This document shows, piece after piece, positions 8,163 to 15,551 of a DNA stretch of 64,000 nucleotides (the stretch's first letter is position 1; each line of letters begins with the position of its first letter). The position numbers and the translations under genes are program-made. The notes below the pieces were generated by a model that worked only from the letters and a program-made list of their open reading frames with translations, was not told the origin of the DNA and did not search any database. The stretch is from an uncultured Bacteroides sp. (GTDB lineage Bacteria; Bacteroidota; Bacteroidia; Bacteroidales; Bacteroidaceae): positions 1-64,000 of the forward strand of contig CASFQC010000007.1 in the NCBI GenBank assembly GCA_949296415.1, in the 5' to 3' direction.

Positions 8163-9245
8163 TTATTGCGCCAGCAGTCCGTGCAGGGCATCTACTATTT
8201 CGTCCGGGTCAGGGACAATGCCGCCTAAGCGTCCGAAATGTTCTACTTTCACTCTCCCGTTTACGGCCAGGCGCACATCTTCTACCATTTGTCCGGCGTT
8301 CAGCTCGGCTACCAGCATGCCTTTTACTTTTCCGGCATAGTGCGCCAGGATGTCCGAGGGGAATGGCCACAGTGTGATGGGGCGGAGTATGCCTACCTTT
8401 ATTCCCTGCTCGCGTGCTATTTCCATGGCTTTTTGTCCGATACGTGCCATGGAACCGAAAGCCACAATCAGATAGTCGGCATCTTCACACTCTATCTCCT
8501 GGAATCTCACTTCGTTCTTTTCTATAAGGCGGTATTTGGCCTGGAAGCGCAGGTTGTTCACCTCCATGGCCTCGGGTTTCAGCTCCAGTGAGGTTACTAT
8601 GTTGGGTTTTCTTCCGCGTGTTTTTCCTGTGGTGGCCCAAGGGCATTGTGCGATGATTTCCGCTTCCGTGCGTCTCGGTCTGATGGGGGGGAGCACCACC
8701 TTTTCCATCATCTGGCCTATCACTCCGTCGGCCAGTATGATGGCCGGATTCCGGTATTTGAAGGCAAGGTCAAAGGCCAGTCCCACAAAGTCGGCCATTT
8801 CCTGTACGGAGGCCGGAGCCAGGGCTATGAGTCGGTAGTCTCCGTGTCCGCCGCCTTTTACTGTCTGGAAGTAGTCGGCCTGACTGGGCTGGATGGTTCC
8901 CAGTCCGGGGCCTCCTCTCATTACATTTACTATGAGGCACGGCAGTTCGGCACCAGCCAGGTAGGATATGCCTTCCTGTTTCAGGCTGACTCCCGGGCTT
9001 GAGGACGAGGTCATGACCATTTTTCCGCTTCCGGCTCCTCCGTATACCATGTTGATGGCTGCCAGTTCGCTTTCGGCTTGCAGCACGACCATGCCTGTCG
9101 TTTCCCATGGTTTCAGTTCGGCTAACGTTTCCAGCACTTCCGACTGGGGTGTGATGGGGTAGCCGAAATAGCCGTCTGCCCCGCAGCGTATGGCCGCATG
9201 GGCGATGGCTTCGTTTCCTTTCATTAATACAACTTCTTCTGCCAT
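8163..9245 (-). CDS. vorB: 2-oxoacid:ferredoxin oxidoreductase, alpha subunit (VorB-type)
   Basis: 360 residues. The N-terminal pyrimidine-binding domain opens with KGNEAIAHAAIRCGADGYFG and YPITPQSEVLE, and the C-terminal transketolase-like domain has VAFGSMARIGQKAMEIA and LRPITLWPFP. Length and sequence match the alpha subunit of 3-methyl-2-oxobutanoate (ketoisovalerate) ferredoxin oxidoreductase in Bacteroides, so branched-chain 2-oxoacids from Val/Leu/Ile breakdown are the likely substrates. 2-Oxoglutarate cannot be excluded. It is third in an operon of six (TPR, ferredoxin, alpha, small membrane protein, beta, gamma). Confidence 0.9.
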   Translation of the reverse strand: MAEEVVLMKGNEAIAHAAIRCGADGYFGYPITPQSEVLETLAELKPWETTGMVVLQAESELAAINMVYGGAGSGKMVMTSSSSPGVSLKQEGISYLAGAELPCLIVNVMRGGPGLGTIQPSQADYFQTVKGGGHGDYRLIALAPASVQEMADFVGLAFDLAFKYRNPAIILADGVIGQMMEKVVLPPIRPRRTEAEIIAQCPWATTGKTRGRKPNIVTSLELKPEAMEVNNLRFQAKYRLIEKNEVRFQEIECEDADYLIVAFGSMARIGQKAMEIAREQGIKVGILRPITLWPFPSDILAHYAGKVKGMLVAELNAGQMVEDVRLAVNGRVKVEHFGRLGGIVPDPDEIVDALHGLLAQ

Positions 9246-9258
9246 AATGTTTCTTGAT

Positions 9259-9486
9259 TTATTCTGCTTTTACTTTATACACCGCGATGCAGCCGTCTGG
9301 GCATACGGTCGCGCAGGAAGTACATCCGTTACAGGTGTCTTCCAATACCGGTTGGGCATAGTTATATCCTCTGACGTTCACTTCTTTGGCCAGGGCTATG
9401 ACGTGTAGCGGGCAAGCTACGACACACAGGTTGCAGCCTTTGCAACGTTCGGTGTTCACTACGATTGCTCCTTTGATTTTTCCCAT
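9259..9486 (-). CDS. 2x[4Fe-4S] ferredoxin subunit of the 2-oxoacid oxidoreductase
   Basis: 75 residues with two classical clusters, CKGCNLCVVACP and CNGCTSCATVCP, each CxxCxxCxxxCP. As the delta-type subunit it relays electrons from the thiamine intermediate in alpha/beta to soluble ferredoxin. It lies 13 nt upstream of the alpha subunit gene, so it is clearly co-transcribed. The ATG at 9486 gives a typical start (MGKIKGAIVVNTERC). Confidence 0.93.
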   Translation of the reverse strand: MGKIKGAIVVNTERCKGCNLCVVACPLHVIALAKEVNVRGYNYAQPVLEDTCNGCTSCATVCPDGCIAVYKVKAE

Positions 9487-9523
9487 AATTACGTATATTT
9501 TATTGTTGTTCTTTTTATTGTTT

Positions 9524-9799
9524 TTATTGGTTGTACATGTCTTTGTTGTAGAACTCCAGGATATCCATTATCATGCGGTGGGCATTGTGTGCGGGGCTCT
9601 CGGGGTTCAGGTCCATGGCATAGCGGTAGTTGTTGAGTGCTTGTTGCCAGTTGCCTTGCTTGCGGTAAGCGTTTCCCCGCAAATAGTATATTTCGTCTTT
9701 GGCGGGGTAGTCTGTCCCCAAAAGGATGTCAAGTTCGCATAAGGCTTGCGCCACATCCCCCTGACTGATAAGTTCTTTTATGACGCTTATTTGTTTCAT
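9524..9799 (-). CDS. Small tetratricopeptide-repeat protein
   Basis: 91 residues with two TPR-like helical pairs (AKDEIYYLRGNAYRKQGNW and QQALNNYRYAMDLNPESP). It is the first gene of the oxidoreductase operon, with a TAnnTTTG promoter 29 nt before its ATG. TPR proteins mediate protein contacts, so an assembly or scaffolding role for the oxidoreductase is plausible but unproven. No signal peptide is visible, so it is probably cytoplasmic. Confidence 0.8.
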   Translation of the reverse strand: MKQISVIKELISQGDVAQALCELDILLGTDYPAKDEIYYLRGNAYRKQGNWQQALNNYRYAMDLNPESPAHNAHRMIMDILEFYNKDMYNQ

Positions 9800-9828
9800 G
9801 ATGTCTGTGGTATGCTATTATCCTCGCA

Positions 9829-9836
9829 CAAAGATA
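9829..9836 (-). promoter_or_regulatory. -7 promoter box of the 2-oxoacid oxidoreductase operon
   Basis: TATCTTTG on the minus strand, 29 nt before the TPR start codon. It is the only such box seen upstream of the six-gene operon. Confidence 0.7.
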
Positions 9837-9839
9837 GCT

Positions 9840-10202
9840 TTTTCTCATTACGTTGCGGCATTTTTGTCGTGAAAAGATTGGGTGCTGCCGGTTTTTCCTT
9901 CCCGGTTCTGTGCTTTTGGGCGGCTTCGGCCAGACTGTGTGACGGCTGGCGATTCTTGGTGTGGAAACCGAGGAAGTACTGGTTGTTAAATAGTATTAAT
10001 GCGTAGTAGGCGTTGTCAGCGTTTTGTGCCTTTGGGTAGCAATATGATGCCTATTTTGTATTTCTGCTTACAACCGCTTTTTTCAGAAAGTTCCGTGAAA
10101 TGTTTTTCTGAGATTTGAAATATGTATTTGTGTTAATAAAAAACGGGAGATGTCCTCTTTATATGTAGATATGTTAATGAAATAGGATGAAAACTTCTTC
10201 CT
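9840..10202. other. Non-coding stretch in the divergent gap (first part)
   Basis: The 976-nt gap between the TPR gene and the symporter has no convincing gene. This first part shows nothing recognisable. It is followed by a 22-bp-period array, a plain stretch and a palindromic element, listed separately. Confidence 0.5.
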
Positions 10203-10290
10203 GATGTCGTCGGTGACAGTTTGTTTGCTCTCGGATGACGGGTTGCCAGCCGGCGGATGACAGGTCATCCGGTCGGTGGATATAGGTTGT
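10203..10290. repeat. 22-bp-period degenerate tandem array, family 2, copy E
   Basis: Four 22-nt units start at 10203, 10225, 10247 and 10269. The core shared by the units is CGGnGGATGACAGGT-like (for example GCGGATGACAGGTCAT in the third). Its reverse complement matches the array at 43,549-43,614. It lies in a divergent intergenic region. Confidence 0.65.
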
Positions 10291-10516
10291 TCGTTCGCAC
10301 TTTATCCTGCATTTCCTTCCGAACGGTAGTTTTGGGGGATTTTTCCTGTATTTTGTTCGGTAAATGAAGTGCCCTGAAATGTTAATTTTTAGATTATTAT
10401 ACTGTATTACAGTCTGTTGGTCCGGATTTCCCTGCATTCTTTTCCACTCTGTCTTCCTTTGTGTGGAAATAAGCCACGCATTTGCGTTAAACTTTGTAAA
10501 GTGACATTTTGCATGA

Positions 10517-10688
10517 GAGAGCCTGTTGTTTGAATCTTGCTCCTTACTGTTTTTGAGATGTTTTTCCAGGAATATTTTCCCGTTGTTATCCGTCACGTAG
10601 TTGCTGTGTCTCCGGCAAAGCGGGAAACGATTTGCCTAAAGCCTGATGACCGGTTTGGGTTAGAAAGGAAAATTTGAATAGACTCTTA
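10517..10688. repeat. Dispersed element with imperfect terminal inverted repeats (M3)
   Basis: The left end AGAGCCTGTTGTTTGAAT pairs imperfectly with the right end, whose complement reads AGAGTCTATTCAAATTT. The left arm also contains TGTTTTTCCAGGAATATTTT, shared with the truncated copy after nadE. No ORF is inside. The size (about 170 bp) and structure suit a MITE-like or folded repeat. The element ends about 30 nt before the symporter promoter. Confidence 0.5.
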
Positions 10689-10699
10689 CTGAATGTGGC

Positions 10700-10728
10700 T
10701 TGTGGTTGCGGAATATTTTCTATATTTG
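10700..10728 (+). promoter_or_regulatory. Promoter of the sodium symporter gene
   Basis: TATATTTG (10721-10728) with a TTG at 10700-10702, the spacing expected for the Bacteroidetes -33/-7 promoter. The start codon is 47 nt downstream. Confidence 0.75.
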
Positions 10729-10775
10729 CACAAAACTCTTGTTTTCCGTGTTAGATTGAAAGTAAAACTACGGTT

Positions 10776-12140
10776 ATGATGACAAATGACAGAGCCAGCT
10801 TCGGTTCCCGGCTGGGGGTTATTCTGGCTGCCGCAGGTTCGGCGGTCGGATTGGGAAATATCTGGCGTTTCCCTTATATGACAGGTGAGAATGGCGGTGC
10901 CGCCTTTATTTTGGTTTATATAGGATGTGTGTTGCTGTTCGGCGCGCCTATCATGATGGCCGAGTTTGCCATAGGCCGCCGTGCCCGTTCCAATACGGCG
11001 CGCGCTTTCCGTACATTGGCTCCGGATACGAAGTGGAATTGGGTGGGACGCATGGAGGTGTTGGCCGGTTTTCTTATACTGAGCTATTATGCGGTGGTGG
11101 CCGGGTGGACGCTGCAGTATATCGTGGAGGCGGCCGCAGGCAATTTTTCGGCTTCGGCTCCGGGCAATTACGTGGAATCGTACAATGCTTTCATCAGCAA
11201 CCCGTGGGTGCCTGTGTTGTGGACAGTGCTTTTCCTGCTGGGTACGCATCTTATTGTGGTGAAGGGAGTGGAGAAGGGCATAGAGCGTTCTTCCAAGGTC
11301 ATGATGCCTATGCTTTTCATTTTGCTGGTAGTGCTGGCTGTATGTTCCCTTTCGCTTCCCGGTGCGGGCAGGGGCGTGGAGTTCCTGCTGAAGCCTGATT
11401 TCAGCAAGGTGGACGGCGACGTGCTGCTTGCTGCCATGGGGCAGGCTTTCTTCTCGCTCAGTCTGGGCATGGGGTGCATGTGTACTTACGCTTCTTATTT
11501 CAAGCCGGATACAGACTTGCCGAAGACGGCTTTCAGTGTGTCGGTCGTTGATACGTTGGTGGCCATTCTGTCGGGACTTGTCATTTTCCCGGCAGCGTTT
11601 TCGGTAGACATCAGACCCGACTCCGGTCCCGGTCTGCTGTTTGTTACTCTGCCCAACGTGTTCCATCAGGCTTTCGGTGGTGTGCCTTTAGTGGCGGGTG
11701 TGCTGGGTGTGATGTTCTACATTTTGCTGGCACTGGCTGCCCTTACGTCTACCATCTCCCTTCACGAGGTGGTTACGGCCTATCTTCACGAGGAATTCAG
11801 CCTTTCCCGACGTAAGGCTGCGGGGCTGGTTACGGCAGGTTGTGTGGTGTTGGGCACGTTCTGCTCCCTTTCCTTGGGGGTAGGCAAGGATTATACGCTG
11901 TTCGGCATGACTTTGTTCGATTTGTTCGACTATGTCACGGCCAAGCTTATGCTTCCGGTGAGTGCTTTCTTTGTTTCCGTCTTTATGGGGTGGTATCTGG
12001 ACCGGCGGATAGTTTGCGACGAGCTGACCAATAGTGGCACCATTCGCCTGCGTGTATGCAGGCTGGTGGTGTTCTTGCTTAAGTTTGTGGCTCCCATAGG
12101 CATTGCCTTTGTGTTTGCCAACGAGTTGGAGCTTATCTGA
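10776..12140 (+). CDS. Sodium-dependent neurotransmitter-symporter-family transporter
   Basis: 454 residues of the NSS/SNF family (LeuT fold), an inner-membrane Na+-coupled importer of amino acids or related amines. The signature is at the start: FGSRLGVILAAAGSAVGLGN then IWRFPYMTGENGGAAF, where the unwound TM1 binds substrate and Na+. TM6 resembles FFSLSLGMGCMCTYASYF. The length suggests 11 membrane segments, as in other short bacterial members. The exact substrate cannot be read; tyrosine, tryptophan and branched-chain amino acids are known for bacterial members. It is a single-gene unit convergent with the carbonic anhydrase gene. Confidence 0.93.
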   Translation: MMTNDRASFGSRLGVILAAAGSAVGLGNIWRFPYMTGENGGAAFILVYIGCVLLFGAPIMMAEFAIGRRARSNTARAFRTLAPDTKWNWVGRMEVLAGFLILSYYAVVAGWTLQYIVEAAAGNFSASAPGNYVESYNAFISNPWVPVLWTVLFLLGTHLIVVKGVEKGIERSSKVMMPMLFILLVVLAVCSLSLPGAGRGVEFLLKPDFSKVDGDVLLAAMGQAFFSLSLGMGCMCTYASYFKPDTDLPKTAFSVSVVDTLVAILSGLVIFPAAFSVDIRPDSGPGLLFVTLPNVFHQAFGGVPLVAGVLGVMFYILLALAALTSTISLHEVVTAYLHEEFSLSRRKAAGLVTAGCVVLGTFCSLSLGVGKDYTLFGMTLFDLFDYVTAKLMLPVSAFFVSVFMGWYLDRRIVCDELTNSGTIRLRVCRLVVFLLKFVAPIGIAFVFANELELI

Positions 12141-12217
12141 CGTCAGGACAGTCTTCTTTTTGTGAAGTATTTCGAGGGGTGGCCATGAGTGTCTGTCACA
12201 CTTGGTCATCCATACGG

Positions 12218-12769
12218 TTATTTCACATCTACGGCTGTCAGTTGGCCCGTCACACTGTCTATGATGTATCCGCTTATTTCTATGTCTTTGGGTAGCAGCG
12301 GGTGTTCTCTCAGGGTGCGTACCGTCTGGCGTACGGAACGTTCCGTGTCTTCGAATCCCCCCAGCCATTGTTCAAAGTTTACGCCGCAGTAGCGCATCAG
12401 GTCAATGGTTCTTTGCTGTATGCCTCTTTCCTTCATTTTGGCTATCATTTTGGCAGCGCTCATGTGGCAGGCTCCGCAGTCTGTATGAGCCACTACCATT
12501 ACCTCGTTCGCTCCTAGCTCATAAATGGCTACCATAAGGCTGCGTATCACGCTTCCATTAGGTCCGTCCAGCACCGCACCGGCGTTCTTTATCAGTTTGA
12601 CGTCTCCGTTGCGCAGACCCAGGGCGGCTGGTAGCAGGGTGGTGAGCCGTGTGTCAATGCAGGTCAGTATGGCCAGTTTTTTGTCGGGATACTTGTCGGT
12701 GATGTGGGATTCATATCCCTTGTTGTTCACGAAGTGGCGGTTGTATTCCAACATGTCTTCTATAATCAT
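12218..12769 (-). CDS. Beta-class carbonic anhydrase
   Basis: 183 residues. It interconverts CO2 and bicarbonate in the cytoplasm. The zinc ligands of the beta class are visible: C37 with the catalytic Asp/Arg pair in CIDTRL (D39, R41), and H95 and C98 in VVAHTDCGACH. The short single-domain form resembles the bacterial subfamily beginning KLAILTC. It lies downstream of its own TAnnTTTG promoter and is convergent with the symporter gene. Bicarbonate supply for carboxylations (including reductive ferredoxin-linked ones encoded nearby) is a reasonable role. Confidence 0.93.
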   Translation of the reverse strand: MIIEDMLEYNRHFVNNKGYESHITDKYPDKKLAILTCIDTRLTTLLPAALGLRNGDVKLIKNAGAVLDGPNGSVIRSLMVAIYELGANEVMVVAHTDCGACHMSAAKMIAKMKERGIQQRTIDLMRYCGVNFEQWLGGFEDTERSVRQTVRTLREHPLLPKDIEISGYIIDSVTGQLTAVDVK

Positions 12770-12821
12770 GACGCTTCTTGTTTTTTTTTGTTATGTCCGG
12801 TAATATGGTAGATTTCCGGTG

Positions 12822-12829
12822 CAAAGTTA
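12822..12829 (-). promoter_or_regulatory. -7 promoter box of the carbonic anhydrase gene
   Basis: TAACTTTG on the minus strand, 52 nt upstream of the start codon. Confidence 0.65.
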
Positions 12830-12917
12830 TGCATAAAATCGCAATTTGTACTTGAAACAGGTACTTGTATAGGGGCGTGGCGAGATTCAGGCGGATTCTT
12901 GGAATCTGTCGGTCGTA

Positions 12918-14132
12918 TTAAGGCTTGAAAACGGGACAATATGACGGAGCTTGTTCCACCTCTACCCAAGCCCTATACCTGCTTTCTCTTGTAACCGGAA
13001 CCAACGACAGGTATCCCGACACTATCCGTCCGCCTTCTGTGACTAGCGGATTCCGGAGACGGTCATGCAGGTGTGCTTCCAGCAGGCGGCCGGGTTGTGG
13101 TGAGCCGTCTATGCGGAACAGTCCTCTGGCTCCGGGAATCAGCAGGCGATCGTATAGCAGGCGGGATACTATGCCCATGTTCATGCGCAGATTCACTTCC
13201 ACGCGGGGATGCAGCTTGTAGTCCGGACCGTCGGCTTCATTCCGGCAAATCATCATGTCCACACCTAAGCATCCTTTGTAGTAAGGGGCGTACATTTCAC
13301 CCAGACCTTGCATCAGGCTTTCCATAGCTTCTTGCAGAGTGGGGTAGGGGATGTATTGCTCTATCCACTCTGCTATTTGCCGGTTTGTTGCGAGCAGATT
13401 GCCGGTATAGGCTCCTTTGGGGTTGGTGAGGAAGCGTGAATAGCCGATGAACGTGATGTTCCCCTTTCCGTCGGACAAGAATTCGGCAGCCATATCTCCC
13501 ACCTTATTATATATAGGTTCTCCTGTCAAGGCTCCGTCTGCCGACAATGCTTTGGCGCACCATTGTTTGGATTGTCCGTCCAATGGATTCCTGCACCAAT
13601 GTAGCCCTTTTCCGCTTCCCGACCACAACATCTTGAACAGGCAGCCGCCAGTATGCGCTTTGGCATAGGCTTCGACCTCTTCCATGGATGTCAGTACATT
13701 GTTCTCTCCGCACAGATAAGGTGAGTCTTGTTGGAAATACTTGGCCAGGCTTGTAGCGTATTGTCTGGAGGACATCTTGCGGTAGTGGCATAACCAGCTG
13801 TCATCGGGTAACAGATGTGAGGGTATGCCGTGGCGTAGCAGCCGGTTGCGCAATGTGGCGTTCCATCCCCAAGGGCAGATTTCGGTGAACGTGCCCGATG
13901 CCAGCTCTTCCCATCCTACCATGGTGCCCGGCAGATGGAAACGTGTCCTCATCTCTTCTGTGAATGACGGGAACCTGTCGTCGGCCAGTATGACAGAATC
14001 CTCCTGTGCGTACCACATGGGCAGAAAGGAAATCGCTGAGGTGAAAAGCTTTATGGAGTCCGATGGCAGGTAGTTGCCCGCATTGTGGCGTAAAGCCAGA
14101 TCTGTGTCAGGATTGAACAGGTATAAACGCAT
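12918..14132 (-). CDS. ATP-grasp-like protein of unknown function
   Basis: 404 residues. The start MRLYLFNPDTDLALRHN is shared by a conserved Bacteroidales family. A lysine-bearing FKMLWSGSGKGLHW segment (about residue 190) and, near the C-terminus, CLGVDMMI followed by HPRVEVNLRMNMGIVSR resemble the nucleotide- and Mg-binding parts of ATP-grasp ligases (the E-x-N pattern in VEVN). No signal peptide or membrane segment is visible, so it is probably cytoplasmic. The substrate is unknown. It has its own promoter and is divergent from the AAA_14 gene. I am fairly sure that it is a gene and only moderately sure of the fold. Confidence 0.8.
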   Translation of the reverse strand: MRLYLFNPDTDLALRHNAGNYLPSDSIKLFTSAISFLPMWYAQEDSVILADDRFPSFTEEMRTRFHLPGTMVGWEELASGTFTEICPWGWNATLRNRLLRHGIPSHLLPDDSWLCHYRKMSSRQYATSLAKYFQQDSPYLCGENNVLTSMEEVEAYAKAHTGGCLFKMLWSGSGKGLHWCRNPLDGQSKQWCAKALSADGALTGEPIYNKVGDMAAEFLSDGKGNITFIGYSRFLTNPKGAYTGNLLATNRQIAEWIEQYIPYPTLQEAMESLMQGLGEMYAPYYKGCLGVDMMICRNEADGPDYKLHPRVEVNLRMNMGIVSRLLYDRLLIPGARGLFRIDGSPQPGRLLEAHLHDRLRNPLVTEGGRIVSGYLSLVPVTRESRYRAWVEVEQAPSYCPVFKP

Positions 14133-14172
14133 AAGCTAAGCCTTTAGGAGGGTGCAAACAAATGGTCAGGCG

Positions 14173-14180
14173 CAAAGATA
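14173..14180 (-). promoter_or_regulatory. -7 promoter box of the ATP-grasp-like gene
   Basis: TATCTTTG on the minus strand, 40 nt upstream of the ATG. Confidence 0.65.
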
Positions 14181-14288
14181 GGCAATAATTTAACACGGTT
14201 CTTCCGCTTGTCCGTTTTCTGCTGGCGGATGGAATGAAAAAGCTGTGATATTTTGACATGTCTACTTTGCAAATCTATAAAAAAGCCG

Positions 14289-14296
14289 TATATTTG
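14289..14296 (+). promoter_or_regulatory. -7 promoter box of the AAA_14 ATPase gene
   Basis: TATATTTG, 28 nt upstream of the ATG at 14325. Confidence 0.7.
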
Positions 14297-14324
14297 CCGC
14301 TCAGTAAATCATACGTATTGAAGC

Positions 14325-15503
14325 ATGGAAACTTTCTATCGCACGCACGCTTATCTTGTGGAGCACACCAATGCGCCTGTCCGTCGTGATTTGATGGATG
14401 AGATAGACTGGAACGACCGCCTTATAGGAATCAAAGGTACGCGGGGCGTGGGAAAGACCACATTCCTGTTGCAATACGCCAAGGAAAAATTCGGTCCGGA
14501 TCGGTCGTGCCTGTTCGTCAACATGAACAATTTTTATTTCTCCAACCACAGTCTGGTGGATTTTGCCGGTGAGTTTCATGCCAGGGGAGGCCGGGTGCTG
14601 CTTATTGACCAGGTGTTCAAGCATCCGGACTGGAGCAAGGAGTTGCGCATGTGCTATGACCTCTATCCAAAGCTGAAAATTGTGTTCACCGGCTCTTCGG
14701 TGATGCGTCTGAAAGAAGAGAATCAGGAATTGTGCGACATCGTGAAAAGCTATAATCTGAGAGGCTTCTCGTTCCGTGAGTTCCTGAACCTGCAAACCGG
14801 GCTGAAGTTCCATCCCTATACGCTGGAGGAGATATTGGGCAACCACGAACAGATAGCCAAGGGCATCCTATCGAAGGTCAGGCCGCTGGATTACTTCCAG
14901 GACTATATGCATCACGGGTTTTATCCGTTTTTTCTGGAGAAACGGAATTTCTCGGAAAACCTGCTGAAAACCATGAATATGATGGTGGAGGTGGATATCC
15001 TTCTCATCAAGCAGATTGAACTGAAATATCTGCCAAAGATAAAAAAACTGCTTTATCTGCTTGCCGTTGACGGCCCCAAGGCACCCAATGTAAGCCAGCT
15101 GGCGGGGGACATACAGACCTCGCGCGCCACGGTAATGAACTACATCAAGTATCTGGCCGACGCACGGCTCATCAATATGGTCTATCCTGTGAACGAGGAA
15201 TTTCCGAAGAAACCCTCCATGATAATGATGCACAACCCTAATCTGATGTATTCCATCTACCCGGTGAAGGTTGAGGAACAAGACATATTGGATACGTTCT
15301 TTGTGAACACCCTGTGGAAAGATCATAAGGTGAACAAGGGCGACAAGAATGTATCTTTTATGGTGGACGGCGTCATGCCGTTCAAGATATGCGAGAAGCA
15401 CGTCAGAAACAGGACAGATGCCGGTGTGACCTATGCCATGCACAACTTGGAGATAGGCCGCGCCAATATGGTGCCATTATGGCTGTTCGGCTTCTTGTAT
15501 TAA
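14325..15503 (+). CDS. AAA_14/DUF4143-type ATP-binding protein
   Basis: 392 residues. Walker A is GTRGVGKTT (K44) near the N-terminus. The Walker B position reads LLIDQVFKHPDW, so the usual catalytic Glu after Asp95 is Gln96. The sensor-like segment KIVFTGSSVMRL follows. The C-terminal half has the winged-helix region of this family (VSQLAGDIQTSRATVMNYIK) and a DUF4143-like tail. Such ATPases are abundant in Bacteroides and their cellular role is poorly known. The Asp-Gln pair may be a feature of this subfamily rather than a mutation. nifJ starts 48 nt downstream, so read-through into it is possible. Confidence 0.88.
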   Translation: METFYRTHAYLVEHTNAPVRRDLMDEIDWNDRLIGIKGTRGVGKTTFLLQYAKEKFGPDRSCLFVNMNNFYFSNHSLVDFAGEFHARGGRVLLIDQVFKHPDWSKELRMCYDLYPKLKIVFTGSSVMRLKEENQELCDIVKSYNLRGFSFREFLNLQTGLKFHPYTLEEILGNHEQIAKGILSKVRPLDYFQDYMHHGFYPFFLEKRNFSENLLKTMNMMVEVDILLIKQIELKYLPKIKKLLYLLAVDGPKAPNVSQLAGDIQTSRATVMNYIKYLADARLINMVYPVNEEFPKKPSMIMMHNPNLMYSIYPVKVEEQDILDTFFVNTLWKDHKVNKGDKNVSFMVDGVMPFKICEKHVRNRTDAGVTYAMHNLEIGRANMVPLWLFGFLY

Positions 15504-15551
15504 AGGCTTGCTAAAGAACGATGATTTTTCACTTAATAAATTCATTCAGTT

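Noticed and set aside
10686..11666. 326-codon frame antisense to the symporter gene
   Set aside because: Low-complexity His/Arg/Gln composition, and it overlaps the promoter and first half of a clear transporter gene.
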